NCBI GenBank assembly: GCA_021817025.1
Contig: JAKAWF010000032.1
Location: 1 to 20,083 of the forward strand
DNA: 20,083 bases
Reading direction: 5' to 3'
Source: a bacterium
GTDB lineage: Bacteria > Chloroflexota > Dormibacteria > UBA8260 > Bog-877
A model generated the notes under the pieces. That model was not told the origin of the DNA. It saw nothing but the letters and a program-made list of their open reading frames with translations, and searched no databases. Every line of letters starts with the position of its first letter. Within the stretch, counting starts at the first letter, position 1. Both the position numbers and the translations under genes were made by a program. Positions 6,520 to 13,721 of the stretch are shown here, one piece after another.

Positions 6520-7717
6520 GGTCACCCACCTCCTGCCCAGGAGTCTCCGCCGCCTGACGCTCGGAGCCCGCCGCCCGCTCGCGCGTCTCGCCTGGGTCCG
6601 GCCGCATGAGCTTGTACCCGTTCCGCCCAGGGGTCCGCGCCGGTGCCGGGCCCCGCGCGGGAACTGTCCGATAGCGGTAGAGGGTGCCGGCGTCGATGAC
6701 GGCGTACACGTCACCGGCATCCCCCCAGTGGAGGATCGGGCATTCCAGACGGCGGGCGACCTGGAGCACCCCGTCGAAGGAGTCCATCTGCACCACCACG
6801 ACCCCGGCATGGGCCTCCACGGCATCGGCCTCCACGATCGAAGAGGGGTACCGGGCCGCGATCCGGGCGCGCTCGTCATCCGAGGTGGCCTGGCGCAGCA
6901 GCGGCCAGCCGGCCAGGGCCAGGACGAGCAGCGACGCCAGCAGCGCCACCAGGGAGCCCACGCGGGCTCCGGAGACCGGGAGGCCGAGCAGGAGCGTCGC
7001 CGGCTTGCCGGCGGGCAGGCTCACCGAGCCAGCCGAGCTGGGGGCGAAGTCCGCCTGCCCCTGGGGGCTCCCCGCGGCGCTCGGGTTGCCCGGGACGAGG
7101 TTCCCCGAGCTGTAGCTGAACGTGACCGGGGAGCTGAACGAGGCGGCGAGCGGGGCGGGTCCGAGCCGGCCATGCACGGTCACCGACGGCGAGATCGTGA
7201 CCTGGAACGTGCCGAAGTTGCCCTGGATGCCGGCCGCCTGGTCGAAAGCGTCGGCGGCGCTCCGCAGCGCCGCCATGTCCAGGGTGCCGCTGGCCGCGAA
7301 CCGGTCGCCGGTGAAGGGGGTCTTGGCTGATTGGATGGGGATGGTGCGGGTGATGCCCTGGCCGTTGCTGATCACGGCCACCAGCTGCTCGGTCCCGCTC
7401 AACGAAGTTGGGGCGGCGGCACGGAAGAGGTAGGCGTAGGAGACGGTGACAGCGCTCACCACCGCGCCGTACACGGGCTGGCCGGTGGTCAGCCGGGCGG
7501 CCCCGTAGACCGACGCGGGGCTGGTCGGCGCGCTGTACGAGAGACGCCCGGTCTGGGTGTAGGGAAGGGAGGCGGCCGCCCGCGCCGGGTGGGTCCACGC
7601 GACCCCGGCCACGATCAAAGAGCAGATCGCCAGCACGGCGCAGACGACGACCGCCTCCAGCCTGCCCCCAGCGCGGTCCCCCGAGGGCCGGCGATCATCG
7701 TGGTGGTCAGTGGGCAT
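6503..7717 (-). CDS. DUF5305 family membrane protein
   Basis: A 404-aa bitopic protein. A signal-anchor helix lies at about residues 20-45. The extracellular DUF5305-like domain spans about 50-245 and starts with the characteristic LPYTQTGRLSYSAP, followed by VYGAARLTTGQPVY, SGTEQLVAVIS, PFTGDRF-SGTLDM and PSVTVHGRLG. A second TM (about 251-273) precedes a cytoplasmic domain containing IAARYPSSIVEADAV and ILHWGDAGDVYAVIDAG-YRYR. In archaea and some bacteria DUF5305 genes neighbour S26B-type signal peptidases, and that is the case here: it overlaps the peptidase stop by 11 bases. Its biochemical role is unknown; helping present or recruit exported substrates to the peptidase is inference. The C-terminal ~60 residues are low-complexity and charged. 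Confidence 0.75.
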   Translation of the reverse strand: MPTDHHDDRRPSGDRAGGRLEAVVVCAVLAICSLIVAGVAWTHPARAAASLPYTQTGRLSYSAPTSPASVYGAARLTTGQPVYGAVVSAVTVSYAYLFRAAAPTSLSGTEQLVAVISNGQGITRTIPIQSAKTPFTGDRFAASGTLDMAALRSAADAFDQAAGIQGNFGTFQVTISPSVTVHGRLGPAPLAASFSSPVTFSYSSGNLVPGNPSAAGSPQGQADFAPSSAGSVSLPAGKPATLLLGLPVSGARVGSLVALLASLLVLALAGWPLLRQATSDDERARIAARYPSSIVEADAVEAHAGVVVVQMDSFDGVLQVARRLECPILHWGDAGDVYAVIDAGTLYRYRTVPARGPAPARTPGRNGYKLMRPDPGETRERAAGSERQAAETPGQEVGDHGKQA

Positions 7718-8288
7718 GGCGCCGCCTCCTCCGCTGGAGCCTCGACCTCGACCGGGGCCACCACAACCAAAGCCACATCAGCGCGAGCAGCACCGCCCCG
7801 ACCACCGGCGCTCGCAGCGCCAGCAGGAAGTTGCCCCAGCCGGGCAGGTGAACCCACTCGGCGCCGACGATCTGGCTTGCGGTGGGCTGGTAGCTGTCGA
7901 TGAAGTCGTTGTTGTCGCCCTTGAAGACGTAGTGGCCCTGGTCGATGGCGATGATCCGGTGCATCACGGTGACCCCAAGCTGGCCGTTGTGATAGCCGGC
8001 AACTTCACCAACTCGGTAGGTGGATTCATGACGCAGCAGCACCAGGTCGCCCGCATGGTACCGCGGCAGCATGCTGATGCCGGTCGTGATGACGTACGAG
8101 GTGGATCCGCCGAGCCGGGGAGGGGCCAAAGCCGCCCACACGACCAAGCAGAGTGCGATCGCGGGCAGCACGTAGAGCAACCGCCGGTGCCCCAAGTGCC
8201 ACCCTCCCGCCAGCGGCTTGCAGACAGCCTGCGACGCCCCTGCGGAAATGTTCGCCTGCCGATTACGTCCGACGGCTGGGGTGCTCAT
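7707..8288 (-). CDS. sipW-like: Signal peptidase I, ER/SipW type (S26B)
   Basis: Membrane serine protease that removes signal peptides. The catalytic Ser72 is in TGISMLPRYHAGDLVLLR. The general base is His110 in VMHRIIAI, where the usual bacterial LepB has Lys. Asp125 lies in the downstream box FKGDNNDFID. The Ser-His-Asp layout defines the ER/archaeal/SipW class rather than housekeeping LepB. There is an N-terminal TM (about 38-56) and a C-terminal TM (about 157-177) with a very basic tail (RSRLQRRRRRHAH). Its location next to a protein with a SipW-cognate-type signal peptide suggests a dedicated substrate. A single gene copy of this class would not replace the cell's general LepB. Confidence 0.85.
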   Translation of the reverse strand: MSTPAVGRNRQANISAGASQAVCKPLAGGWHLGHRRLLYVLPAIALCLVVWAALAPPRLGGSTSYVITTGISMLPRYHAGDLVLLRHESTYRVGEVAGYHNGQLGVTVMHRIIAIDQGHYVFKGDNNDFIDSYQPTASQIVGAEWVHLPGWGNFLLALRAPVVGAVLLALMWLWLWWPRSRSRLQRRRRRHAH

Positions 8289-8368
8289 TCCGCATGTGCC
8301 CTCTTCTCCGTAGCGCGATGCCCGGATCGCAATTGTCGGTCGATGAGACGCTGTGCTCGGCGGAAGAT

Positions 8369-8407
8369 CGGGATACGAGTGCCCATAACTTGGGCACTCG
8401 CATCCCG
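8369..8407 (-). terminator. Strong hairpin between exported-protein and peptidase genes
   Basis: On the minus strand the RNA forms a 17-bp stem (arms 8391-8407 and 8369-8385) with only one G-U wobble and a 5-base loop, starting 33 bases after the exported-protein stop. No U-tract follows. It could be an attenuator that lowers read-through into the peptidase gene, or a 3' stabiliser of the upstream message. Confidence 0.55.
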
Positions 8408-8440
8408 GGAATTCGCTCGGGTCCTATTGGACGGATCCAG

Positions 8441-8923
8441 CTACTGGTTGGCCTCGACGTCGAGACCCGTCACCTGAGAGACGAAAGTAGAGGGGAACGT
8501 GCAAGAAGCTGAACCACTTGCAGTTGCATTTGTCCAACTGTTAACTGTGCAGCTGAGGCTGGCAACTGATGCCGGAGGCGGAGGCGGAGGGGGATTAGCA
8601 ATCAAGGGCCTGGGTCCACTCGGACCCGTCATCAAGAAGGCATGCACGTCGGTTGGTGCTGTGTTCTGCGTCGGGGGAGGAGAGCCCATCTCCGTCAGGG
8701 TGAACTGGACTCCAACGATCGAAACGAAACCTTGACCGGGAGGTGCGGGGGGATCCTGCGTCCAGTAGTGGATCGCGCTGACGCTGTAGCCGGACACAGT
8801 ACCGCTGCCCTCGCCCGCGTAGCTCGAGGCAACGGTGTTCGACGCCATGTAGGCGAAGCCAGCCGTGGCGAGGACCGCGGCGCCTCCTCCCACCAGAAGA
8901 AGCCGTAGCAATGGAATCCGCAT
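8441..8923 (-). CDS. Exported protein with SipW-cognate-type signal peptide
   Basis: A 160-aa protein. The N-terminus MRIPLLRLLLVGGGAAV then LATAGFAYMASNTVASS has the form of the SipW-cognate signal peptide class, in which an aromatic 'FAY-ASN' follows the hydrophobic core. The mature part begins YAGEGSGTVSGYSVSAIHYW, which resembles the small secreted proteins associated with SipW-type peptidases. A polyproline run lies near residue 112 and a likely disulfide (SCTVNSW and ASCTFPS) near the C-terminus. There is no C-terminal anchor, so it is probably secreted or polymerised. The start at 8923 was chosen because GGGAGGT lies 6 bases upstream; the frame is open to 9322 but the extra residues are not signal-like. 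It sits first in the module, just after the histidine kinase. Confidence 0.8.
   Translation of the reverse strand: MRIPLLRLLLVGGGAAVLATAGFAYMASNTVASSYAGEGSGTVSGYSVSAIHYWTQDPPAPPGQGFVSIVGVQFTLTEMGSPPPTQNTAPTDVHAFLMTGPSGPRPLIANPPPPPPPASVASLSCTVNSWTNATASGSASCTFPSTFVSQVTGLDVEANQ
8573..8596. repeat. Short GGAGGC tandem repeat (polyproline codons)
   Basis: Imperfect tandem hexamers GGAGGC/GGAGGG on the plus strand encode the polyproline run of the exported protein on the minus strand. Such tracts can vary in length by slippage. Confidence 0.5.
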
Positions 8924-8990
8924 GTGTCTACCTCCCATCCCGCCCACCTTCTGGGATCCTTCCATCCCTCTCCGGCGGGCGTTCCTGTTC

Positions 8991-10673
8991 TCAGCCGGAC
9001 CGGCCTGACCGCCCGGGCCCGGGGCGGTGGAGGGCTCGACCCAGCACTGCGCCACCATTTGGGCACGCTTCGTCCCGGGGCGCATCTGCAAAATTGGGGA
9101 TTCTCTGGACGGCTGGCGCCGGCCCCTGCACCGGGACCCGCACCCGGGCCGTGAGCCCGCGCTCGCCGGGGGCGCCGGACGGGTGGGTGGGGCCGAGGAC
9201 GATCTCCCCCCCCTCGGCCTCGGCCAGCTCGCGGCACTGGGAGAGGCCGAGCCCGCTCCCGCGGGTCCCGCTGGCTGAGCTGCCGCGCCACCCGGGCTCC
9301 AGGGCGTGCTCGAACTCGGCATCCGAGAGGCCCGGCCCGTCGTCGGCGACGACCAGCTCGGCCACCTCGCCGTCCACGGGGTGCGAGAGGCGCCGGGCCG
9401 CCAGGGTGACGCCCGCCGCGGGGGCGTGGAGGGCCGCGTTGACCAGGAGGTTGTTGACGATGCGCATCACCCGCTCCGGGTGGCCCGCCACCTCGATTCC
9501 CGGCTCGATCCGGGATCGCACGGGGTGGTGGCGGGAGGCGTGGAGGGACACGATCCCGGCCAGCAGCTCCGAGAGGTCGTACGGGCCGGCCGTGGCGGGC
9601 TCGTCCGTCAGCAGGCTGGCCACCCGCTGGACCTGAACCCGGATCGCGTCGATGAGCTGGCTGGTCCTCCCCGGCGAGAGGCGATCGCGTTGCGTCGACA
9701 GGGCGAGGAGCGTTCCGTCCACGGCGCTGAGCATGCCGATGATGTCATGGCTCTGGCCGCGCACGGCGCCCCGGACCCGGGCCAGCTCCGTCTCGGCGGC
9801 CGTCCAGCGGCGGCGGCCGCGCAGATCGTCGAGCACGATCGCGCCCAGGGCCCCCCTGAGGTCCGTGCCGGCCAGGAGCAGGAGCTGGGCCGCGCCGGCG
9901 AGCAGGAGGAGAGCCGGCAGGGCGGTCCACGGGCCGGTCGCCGCCAGCGGGCTGGCGGAGAGGACCCAGCAGTCCGCCCCGACGGAGAGGAGCGCCGCCC
10001 CGACTGCGGCGAAGCATGGCTGCCGACTGCGGACACCCCTCACCAGCAGGGCGACCGCGACCCCCGCGCAGGCCGAGCCCTCGAGGCCGCTCGCCAGAGC
10101 GAAGCCGCCGCCACCCCGCTCCACTGCGGCTGCGATCGGGGCCAGAGTCAGCGGGATCGCCAGCACCATGGCTCCCCCGACTGCCGACACGATCAGCGCC
10201 ATCGGGCGCAGGCCGGCCCACACCTCCGGGAGGGCGAGCGCGTAGAGGCAGGCGCCCACCATGACCGCCACCGAGGTCATCTCCAGAGCGGTCACGTAGG
10301 CTGGGACTGGTCCCGTGAGATGGGCGGCCGGCACGAAGAGGAGCCCGGCGATGAATGCGACCGCCGCCAGCGGAACGCTGGGCGCGTCACCGACCAGGCG
10401 CCAGCGCAGCAGCAGGACCAGGGCGGCGGCGAAGAACGCCACCAGGGCCGCGTCGGCAGCACCCTCGGCCGCGGCGCCCACCGGCAGGAGCGGGTCGGCA
10501 CCCAGAATGCCCGCGCCTGCGAGAGGGACCAAGAGGACCACTGCCACCGCCCCTGCCGCCAGCCAGGGGGTCTCTGGATTGGCGAGCCTGGGCAGGATCC
10601 CCCGGCGGTCAACCCCGCGATAGGCGACCTTGTCGGGGCCGATGGACAGCCTCCCGGTGCTCTGGAACGCCAT
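8991..10673 (-). CDS. Multi-TM sensor histidine kinase
   Basis: Partner kinase of the response regulator just upstream. Residues ~37-272 hold about eight hydrophobic segments with short loops, so the sensor is membrane-embedded rather than a large extracellular domain. The phosphoacceptor is likely His309 in RGQSHDIIGML, a non-standard H-box. The HATPase domain has the N-box RIVNNLLVNAALHAP (about 404-418), G1 VADDGPGL (about 442-449) and G2 GSGLGLSQCRELAEAEGG (about 472-489). The C-terminal ~45 residues after the ATPase domain are low-complexity. The ATG at 10673 is preferred; a GTG directly before it (10676) is possible. It starts about 17 bases after the regulator stop, so the two form an operon. 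Codon usage matches its neighbours. Confidence 0.85.
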   Translation of the reverse strand: MAFQSTGRLSIGPDKVAYRGVDRRGILPRLANPETPWLAAGAVAVVLLVPLAGAGILGADPLLPVGAAAEGAADAALVAFFAAALVLLLRWRLVGDAPSVPLAAVAFIAGLLFVPAAHLTGPVPAYVTALEMTSVAVMVGACLYALALPEVWAGLRPMALIVSAVGGAMVLAIPLTLAPIAAAVERGGGGFALASGLEGSACAGVAVALLVRGVRSRQPCFAAVGAALLSVGADCWVLSASPLAATGPWTALPALLLLAGAAQLLLLAGTDLRGALGAIVLDDLRGRRRWTAAETELARVRGAVRGQSHDIIGMLSAVDGTLLALSTQRDRLSPGRTSQLIDAIRVQVQRVASLLTDEPATAGPYDLSELLAGIVSLHASRHHPVRSRIEPGIEVAGHPERVMRIVNNLLVNAALHAPAAGVTLAARRLSHPVDGEVAELVVADDGPGLSDAEFEHALEPGWRGSSASGTRGSGLGLSQCRELAEAEGGEIVLGPTHPSGAPGERGLTARVRVPVQGPAPAVQRIPNFADAPRDEACPNGGAVLGRALHRPGPGRSGRSG

Positions 10674-10690
10674 CACCCGTCACCGCTGGC

Positions 10691-11512
10691 CTAGCCGCGC
10701 CGCCTCGGAGCGTCATCCGGCGTGAGCAGCAGGCGGACCCTGGCCACGGCGGCCAGCTGGCTGGAGACCCCGAGCTTGCTCAGGATGGCTTGGATGTGAG
10801 TTCGGACCGTGCCGATGGAGACGAAGAACGTTCTGGCGATCTCGGCCGCGCTCTCACCTTCGGAGAGGGCCCACAGCACCTGGCGCTCACGGGCGGTGAG
10901 CTGCGCCACCAGCTGCTTCAGCTCGCGCTGGGCCTGCAAGCGCGCGGTGCCCAGCTCGACCAGATCCCCGTATCTGGCGCCGCCCGGCAGAGGCCGGTTC
11001 CGCAGCACGGCTTCGGCGGCGTCGAGGAGGAGCTCGAAGGGCTGGGCCTTGCTCACCCATCCGCTGGCACCCAGGGCGAGCGCCGACCCGACGCGGGCCT
11101 CGTCGGTGCACCCGGTCACCACCAGCACCCTCGCACCGGTCGCGCACAGCCCTGGGATGAGGTCCAGTCCGTCGGCGTCGTCGAGATACAGGTCCAGCAG
11201 CACCAGGGCCGGACGGAGCTGGGCCGCCTGCTCGAGCACGGTCACCGGGCCGCTGAGCCGGGCGACCGTACCGTCGAAGCCGCGGGCGGAGAGGGCGAGC
11301 ACCAGTGCCTCCGCCAGCAGCTCGTGGTCCTCGACGATCAGGATGGACGACGCTCTCGTTGGCTGCGCCGCGCATTCGGATGACCCAAGCTCGTCAGAGG
11401 CCTGCGCCCCACCCGAACCCGCTTGCGGCTCTGCCCCGGTCCAGCGGGCGGGCGGACCACCTCGCGACTTGCCAGGCAGGTCGGCGAGGCTAACCGCCCC
11501 CCGTTCCCACAT
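10691..11512 (-). CDS. NarL/FixJ-type response regulator
   Basis: A 273-aa DNA-binding regulator. The receiver domain (about 55-175) has the acidic pair Glu61-Asp62 in ILIVEDHELLAEAL, phosphoacceptor Asp107 in LVLLDLYLDD, Thr133 in VLVVTGC and Lys155 in WVSKAQPF. The LuxR-type helix-turn-helix (about 204-260) reads LTARERQVLWALSEG, then AAEIARTFFVSIGTVRTHI and LSKLGVSS. An unusual ~52-residue Gly/Ala/Ser-rich extension precedes the receiver domain; no later in-frame ATG, GTG or TTG exists before the receiver, so the extension appears genuine. The start ATG has GGGGAG almost touching it, which is a poor ribosome-binding arrangement. It likely controls its own operon and possibly the export genes downstream (inference). 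Confidence 0.85.
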   Translation of the reverse strand: MWERGAVSLADLPGKSRGGPPARWTGAEPQAGSGGAQASDELGSSECAAQPTRASSILIVEDHELLAEALVLALSARGFDGTVARLSGPVTVLEQAAQLRPALVLLDLYLDDADGLDLIPGLCATGARVLVVTGCTDEARVGSALALGASGWVSKAQPFELLLDAAEAVLRNRPLPGGARYGDLVELGTARLQAQRELKQLVAQLTARERQVLWALSEGESAAEIARTFFVSIGTVRTHIQAILSKLGVSSQLAAVARVRLLLTPDDAPRRRG

Positions 11513-11707
11513 CTCCCCCGATCACCCCCTGTCCGGTCGCGCCATGCGTGGCGCGATACCCGCCGCCCGCAGAGTGCTCCCGCTCACTCCGACGGGTTCC
11601 TGCGCTCCCCGGGCCAGCGGCTCCTTCCCGAGAGGACCGGGCACCAACAGGTTTCCGGGTCCTCTCCCACCAATTGAGATTGTGGCACGATCGCAACCCG
11701 CCGTCAA
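11513..11707 (-). promoter_or_regulatory. Promoter and structured leader of the two-component operon
   Basis: On the minus strand TTGACG (11707-11702) and CACAAT (11684-11679) are separated by exactly 17 bases, a good sigma70-type promoter, predicting a start near 11672 and a leader of about 160 bases. The leader contains a hairpin with arms 11655-11666 and 11630-11640 (GAGAGGACC type, one bulge), and a perfect 8-bp dyad TCGCGCCA/TGGCGCGA with a 4-base loop at 11537-11556, about 25 bases before the start codon. Confidence 0.55.
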
Positions 11708-11724
11708 CGGAATTGAAGGTCTTG

Positions 11725-12102
11725 TTACATCCCCGTCAGCGGCGGTTCCCGGCGGTGCTGGTCAGGAAGATCAGAATCACGGCGACCAGGTTGAAGGAGG
11801 CGTGCAGGACGGTCCCCGGGGTGGAGGGAGCGGGTCCAGTGGGAGACCGGAGCCAGGGCCGCCCCGGCCACGAACAGCGACGGACCCAGGAGCAGGATCG
11901 AGCCACCCACCGAGAGGGTGTAGGCCAGGGCGGAGACCGCAGAGCTGAGGACCACCGCCCGCCCCGCCCCGATCCGGGAGCGCAGCCCGCCCGTGATGGA
12001 GCCCCTGAAGGTGATCTCCTCCACCATCGGGGCGATCAGGACGACCGCGATCACCCCCAGGGAGGCGTCCTCGCTCCCAGTTGCTCCAATTCCTCCGACC
12101 AA
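11725..12102 (-). pseudogene. Truncated, inactivated copy of the CPBP protease
   Basis: The ~86 residues from DASLGVIAVVLIAP to WTRSLHPG are about 80% identical to the C-terminal half of the intact CPBP protein at 17141-17932. An inserted C near 11816-11820 shifts the frame; the alternate frame still reads VLHASFNLVAVILIFLT to the native stop position. The EEITFRG motif is kept, but the metal/catalytic His of the second motif is replaced: SALAYTLS here versus FALAHTLS in the intact gene. Homology ends abruptly near 12080, so the N-terminal half is absent. It is non-functional as a protease on two independent grounds. Confidence 0.75.
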
Positions 12103-12532
12103 GTGCAGTTGGCCGTGAACCGCTCACGCACCCCTGGACGGTGCCGGAGCCATCGCTCAGCGCTGGCCGGGGCAAAGAGGGGCGTGGAATGCCGCCAACT
12201 CGGCACTGGGCGCTCTCGCTCTGATGTCGGCTGACGCCCATGCCAACGGCGGGGCCGCCCCGGGCGGGAGGTTCCAGAGCTGGCCGGACCCGCCGGCGGG
12301 CCAACTGGGCCAGCCTCCACTTCGCCGAGGCAGTGGGCGGTGGCCCGATCGCTCTCCTGCGCCAGGGGAGCGGCAGGACCGCCCAGGCTGCCACCTCGGG
12401 CCTGGCACCACCTTGCTCAAGTCCGGGCACACCGGCGGACGGTCTGGCAGGGCTGGCCGACCCGGCCGGCCACCAGCCGTGTTCGATCTGATCACAGGCT
12501 GGTTGCCCGTGCTGCGCTGTGCGCCTGGTCCG
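12103..12532. other. Segment without recognisable genes
   Basis: About 430 bases upstream of the truncated CPBP copy. All frames are open for long stretches because of high GC, but I find no family motif, no convincing start with ribosome binding site, and no repeat. Likely eroded DNA or insertion debris. Confidence 0.35.
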
Positions 12533-13122
12533 ATGCGGGAACTCGCCGCCCTCGAGACGACCTTCCCAAAGCATGGCTTCCAGGTCTTGGAGGACGAGAT
12601 GGTCGCGATGCTGGAGGAGCATCTGGGAAAGAGGGTGCTCCCAGATGCGGCACCTCTCCCAGCGACCGGCGGCGAGCTGCGCGACCAGGAGGGCTTGTCG
12701 GTAGGCACCCTGAAGTCGGAGACCTTGATGGCCCGGGCGGTGGCCACGGGCCACCTGCGGCTGCTCGCCGACTCGACCTCGGTGGCCGACGCAGCCCGGC
12801 GGCTGGTCCCCCAGCCCGACGGTCTGCCACCAGCGCTGGACGGTGAGGGCATCGACGCGAGCCGGACCCGCGTCAGGCGCAAGGACCTCCCGCAGCCGTC
12901 GGGGGCCCCGGTGAGTGTCCGGGATCACCCAGAGGCGGTCCAGATGCTCGAGGAAGCGGCTGGGGCGCACAGAGGACGGCCCGAGCAGCCAAGGCTCCCC
13001 GGGCCTCAGCGACCGCGCGCTCATCCGGGGAATGCCGTGGTGGAGCCGGGCCCTGCCTGTCCAGAAGGGAGTCCTGTGCCGCTGGCTGGATATACGCTGT
13101 CCGAGTCGTATATACTGGGTTC
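12533..13122 (+). pseudogene. Coding-like plus-strand ORF with HTH-like patch, probably decayed
   Basis: From an ATG at 12533 the plus frame has a protein-like composition (RELAALETTFPKHGF, EDEMVAMLEEHLGKRV) and good GC3 for about 400 bases. The opposite strand gives Ser/Arg/Pro-rich nonsense. Residues from STSVADAARRL, continued through LDGEGIDASRTRVRRKDL, resemble an excisionase/MerR-type HTH_17 ('ADAARRLGVS-PTV-RLLD-GEI-RT--HRR-DL'). Between those blocks the +1 frame reads SPSPTVCHQ, as expected if two compensating indels had occurred. The frame then runs without a break into the vapB promoter region up to 13138. Function is unknown; I regard it as a decayed DNA-binding protein gene. Confidence 0.25.
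13087..13116 (+). promoter_or_regulatory. Promoter/operator of the second vapBC pair
   Basis: TGGATA (13087-13092) and TATACT (13111-13116) form a -35/-10 pair with an 18-base spacer. The GTG start follows the -10 by 6 bases, so the transcript is probably leaderless. The inverted repeat TATAC (13091-13095) / GTATA (13108-13112), together with the palindrome GTATATAC (13108-13115), overlaps the -10 and would suit autorepression by the antitoxin complex. Confidence 0.6.
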
Positions 13123-13317
13123 GTGGCCAAGCACCTGATCGACCTTGATGAGGAGACGCTCGGCGCGGCTCGCGCGGAGCTTGGCACAGCCACGATCAAG
13201 GACACGGTGAACGAGGCGCTGCGCCGGGCAACGTTTCGCCGCCAGGGCCGGGTGGCTGCGGCTCTCGACGTGCTGGCCAGCGCCCGCCTCGATGATCGTT
13301 CCGAAGCGTGGCGCTGA
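13123..13317 (+). CDS. vapB: VapB-type antitoxin
   Basis: A 64-aa ribbon-helix-helix-like antitoxin of the group with the conserved N-terminus 'HLIDLDEETLGAARAELG' and the 'TIKDTVNEALRRA' helix. The remaining ~25 residues (RVAAALDVLASARLDD) form the toxin-binding tail. The GTG start at 13123 is fixed by the strong -10 six bases upstream. The stop overlaps the toxin start by 10 bases. It should neutralise the PIN toxin encoded next and repress the shared promoter. Confidence 0.82.
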   Translation: MAKHLIDLDEETLGAARAELGTATIKDTVNEALRRATFRRQGRVAAALDVLASARLDDRSEAWR

Positions 13318-13721
13318 GGTTCCTGGTCGACACCAGCGTCCTGAAGCGGCTCGGTCGCATTGAGGTCCGCAAGGTGGTCGAGCCGTTGGCCGCCACCGGT
13401 CAAGTCGGGCGTCCGAACAGCTGCGACCTCGAAGTTGGCTACTCGGCGCGCAACGTCGAGGAGTGGGATCGACTCGTCGGAGCCCTCGACGCGTTCGACG
13501 CCGTCGACACGACGGCTTCTCACCTGCGTCGGGCGATCCAGGTGCAGCGCTTGCTCGCGGAGCGCAGCCAGCGTGGGCGCAAGATACCAGCCCTGCTGGT
13601 CGCTGCCGCCGCCGAGGAGCTTGGGATCGCTGTGCTCCACTACGACGCTGACTTCGATCTCATTGCCTCGGTCACCGGCCAGCACTGCCAATGGGTGGTG
13701 CCCGCGGGCAGTGTCGAGTAA
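13308..13721 (+). CDS. vapC: PIN-domain toxin (VapC) with one missing acidic residue
   Basis: A 137-aa PIN protein, cognate toxin of the upstream VapB. Asp8 (RFLVDTSVL), Glu42 (CDLEVGYSA) and Asp113/Asp115 (VLHYDADFDLIA) are present. In this subgroup the third conserved acid normally lies in 'IPDLLIAAAAE'; here the text is KIPALLVAAAAE, so the expected Asp is Ala95, a single-base change from GAC to GCC. Without it, metal-dependent RNase activity is likely weak or lost, while the fold and antitoxin binding should remain. The GTG start overlaps the antitoxin stop by 10 bases. Otherwise full length. Confidence 0.85.
   Translation: MALRFLVDTSVLKRLGRIEVRKVVEPLAATGQVGRPNSCDLEVGYSARNVEEWDRLVGALDAFDAVDTTASHLRRAIQVQRLLAERSQRGRKIPALLVAAAAEELGIAVLHYDADFDLIASVTGQHCQWVVPAGSVE

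Noticed and set aside
8573..8596. Tandem GGAGGC as a CRISPR or regulatory array
   Set aside because: Too short, no spacers; it simply encodes polyproline.
9306..10694. 462-codon plus-strand frame opposite the histidine kinase
   Set aside because: Arg/Gly/Gln/His-rich antisense product with no motif; kinase boxes are on the minus strand.
11777..13024. 415-codon minus-strand frame spanning the CPBP remnant and upstream DNA
   Set aside because: Over the CPBP remnant it is the wrong frame, and upstream it shows no recognisable domain.
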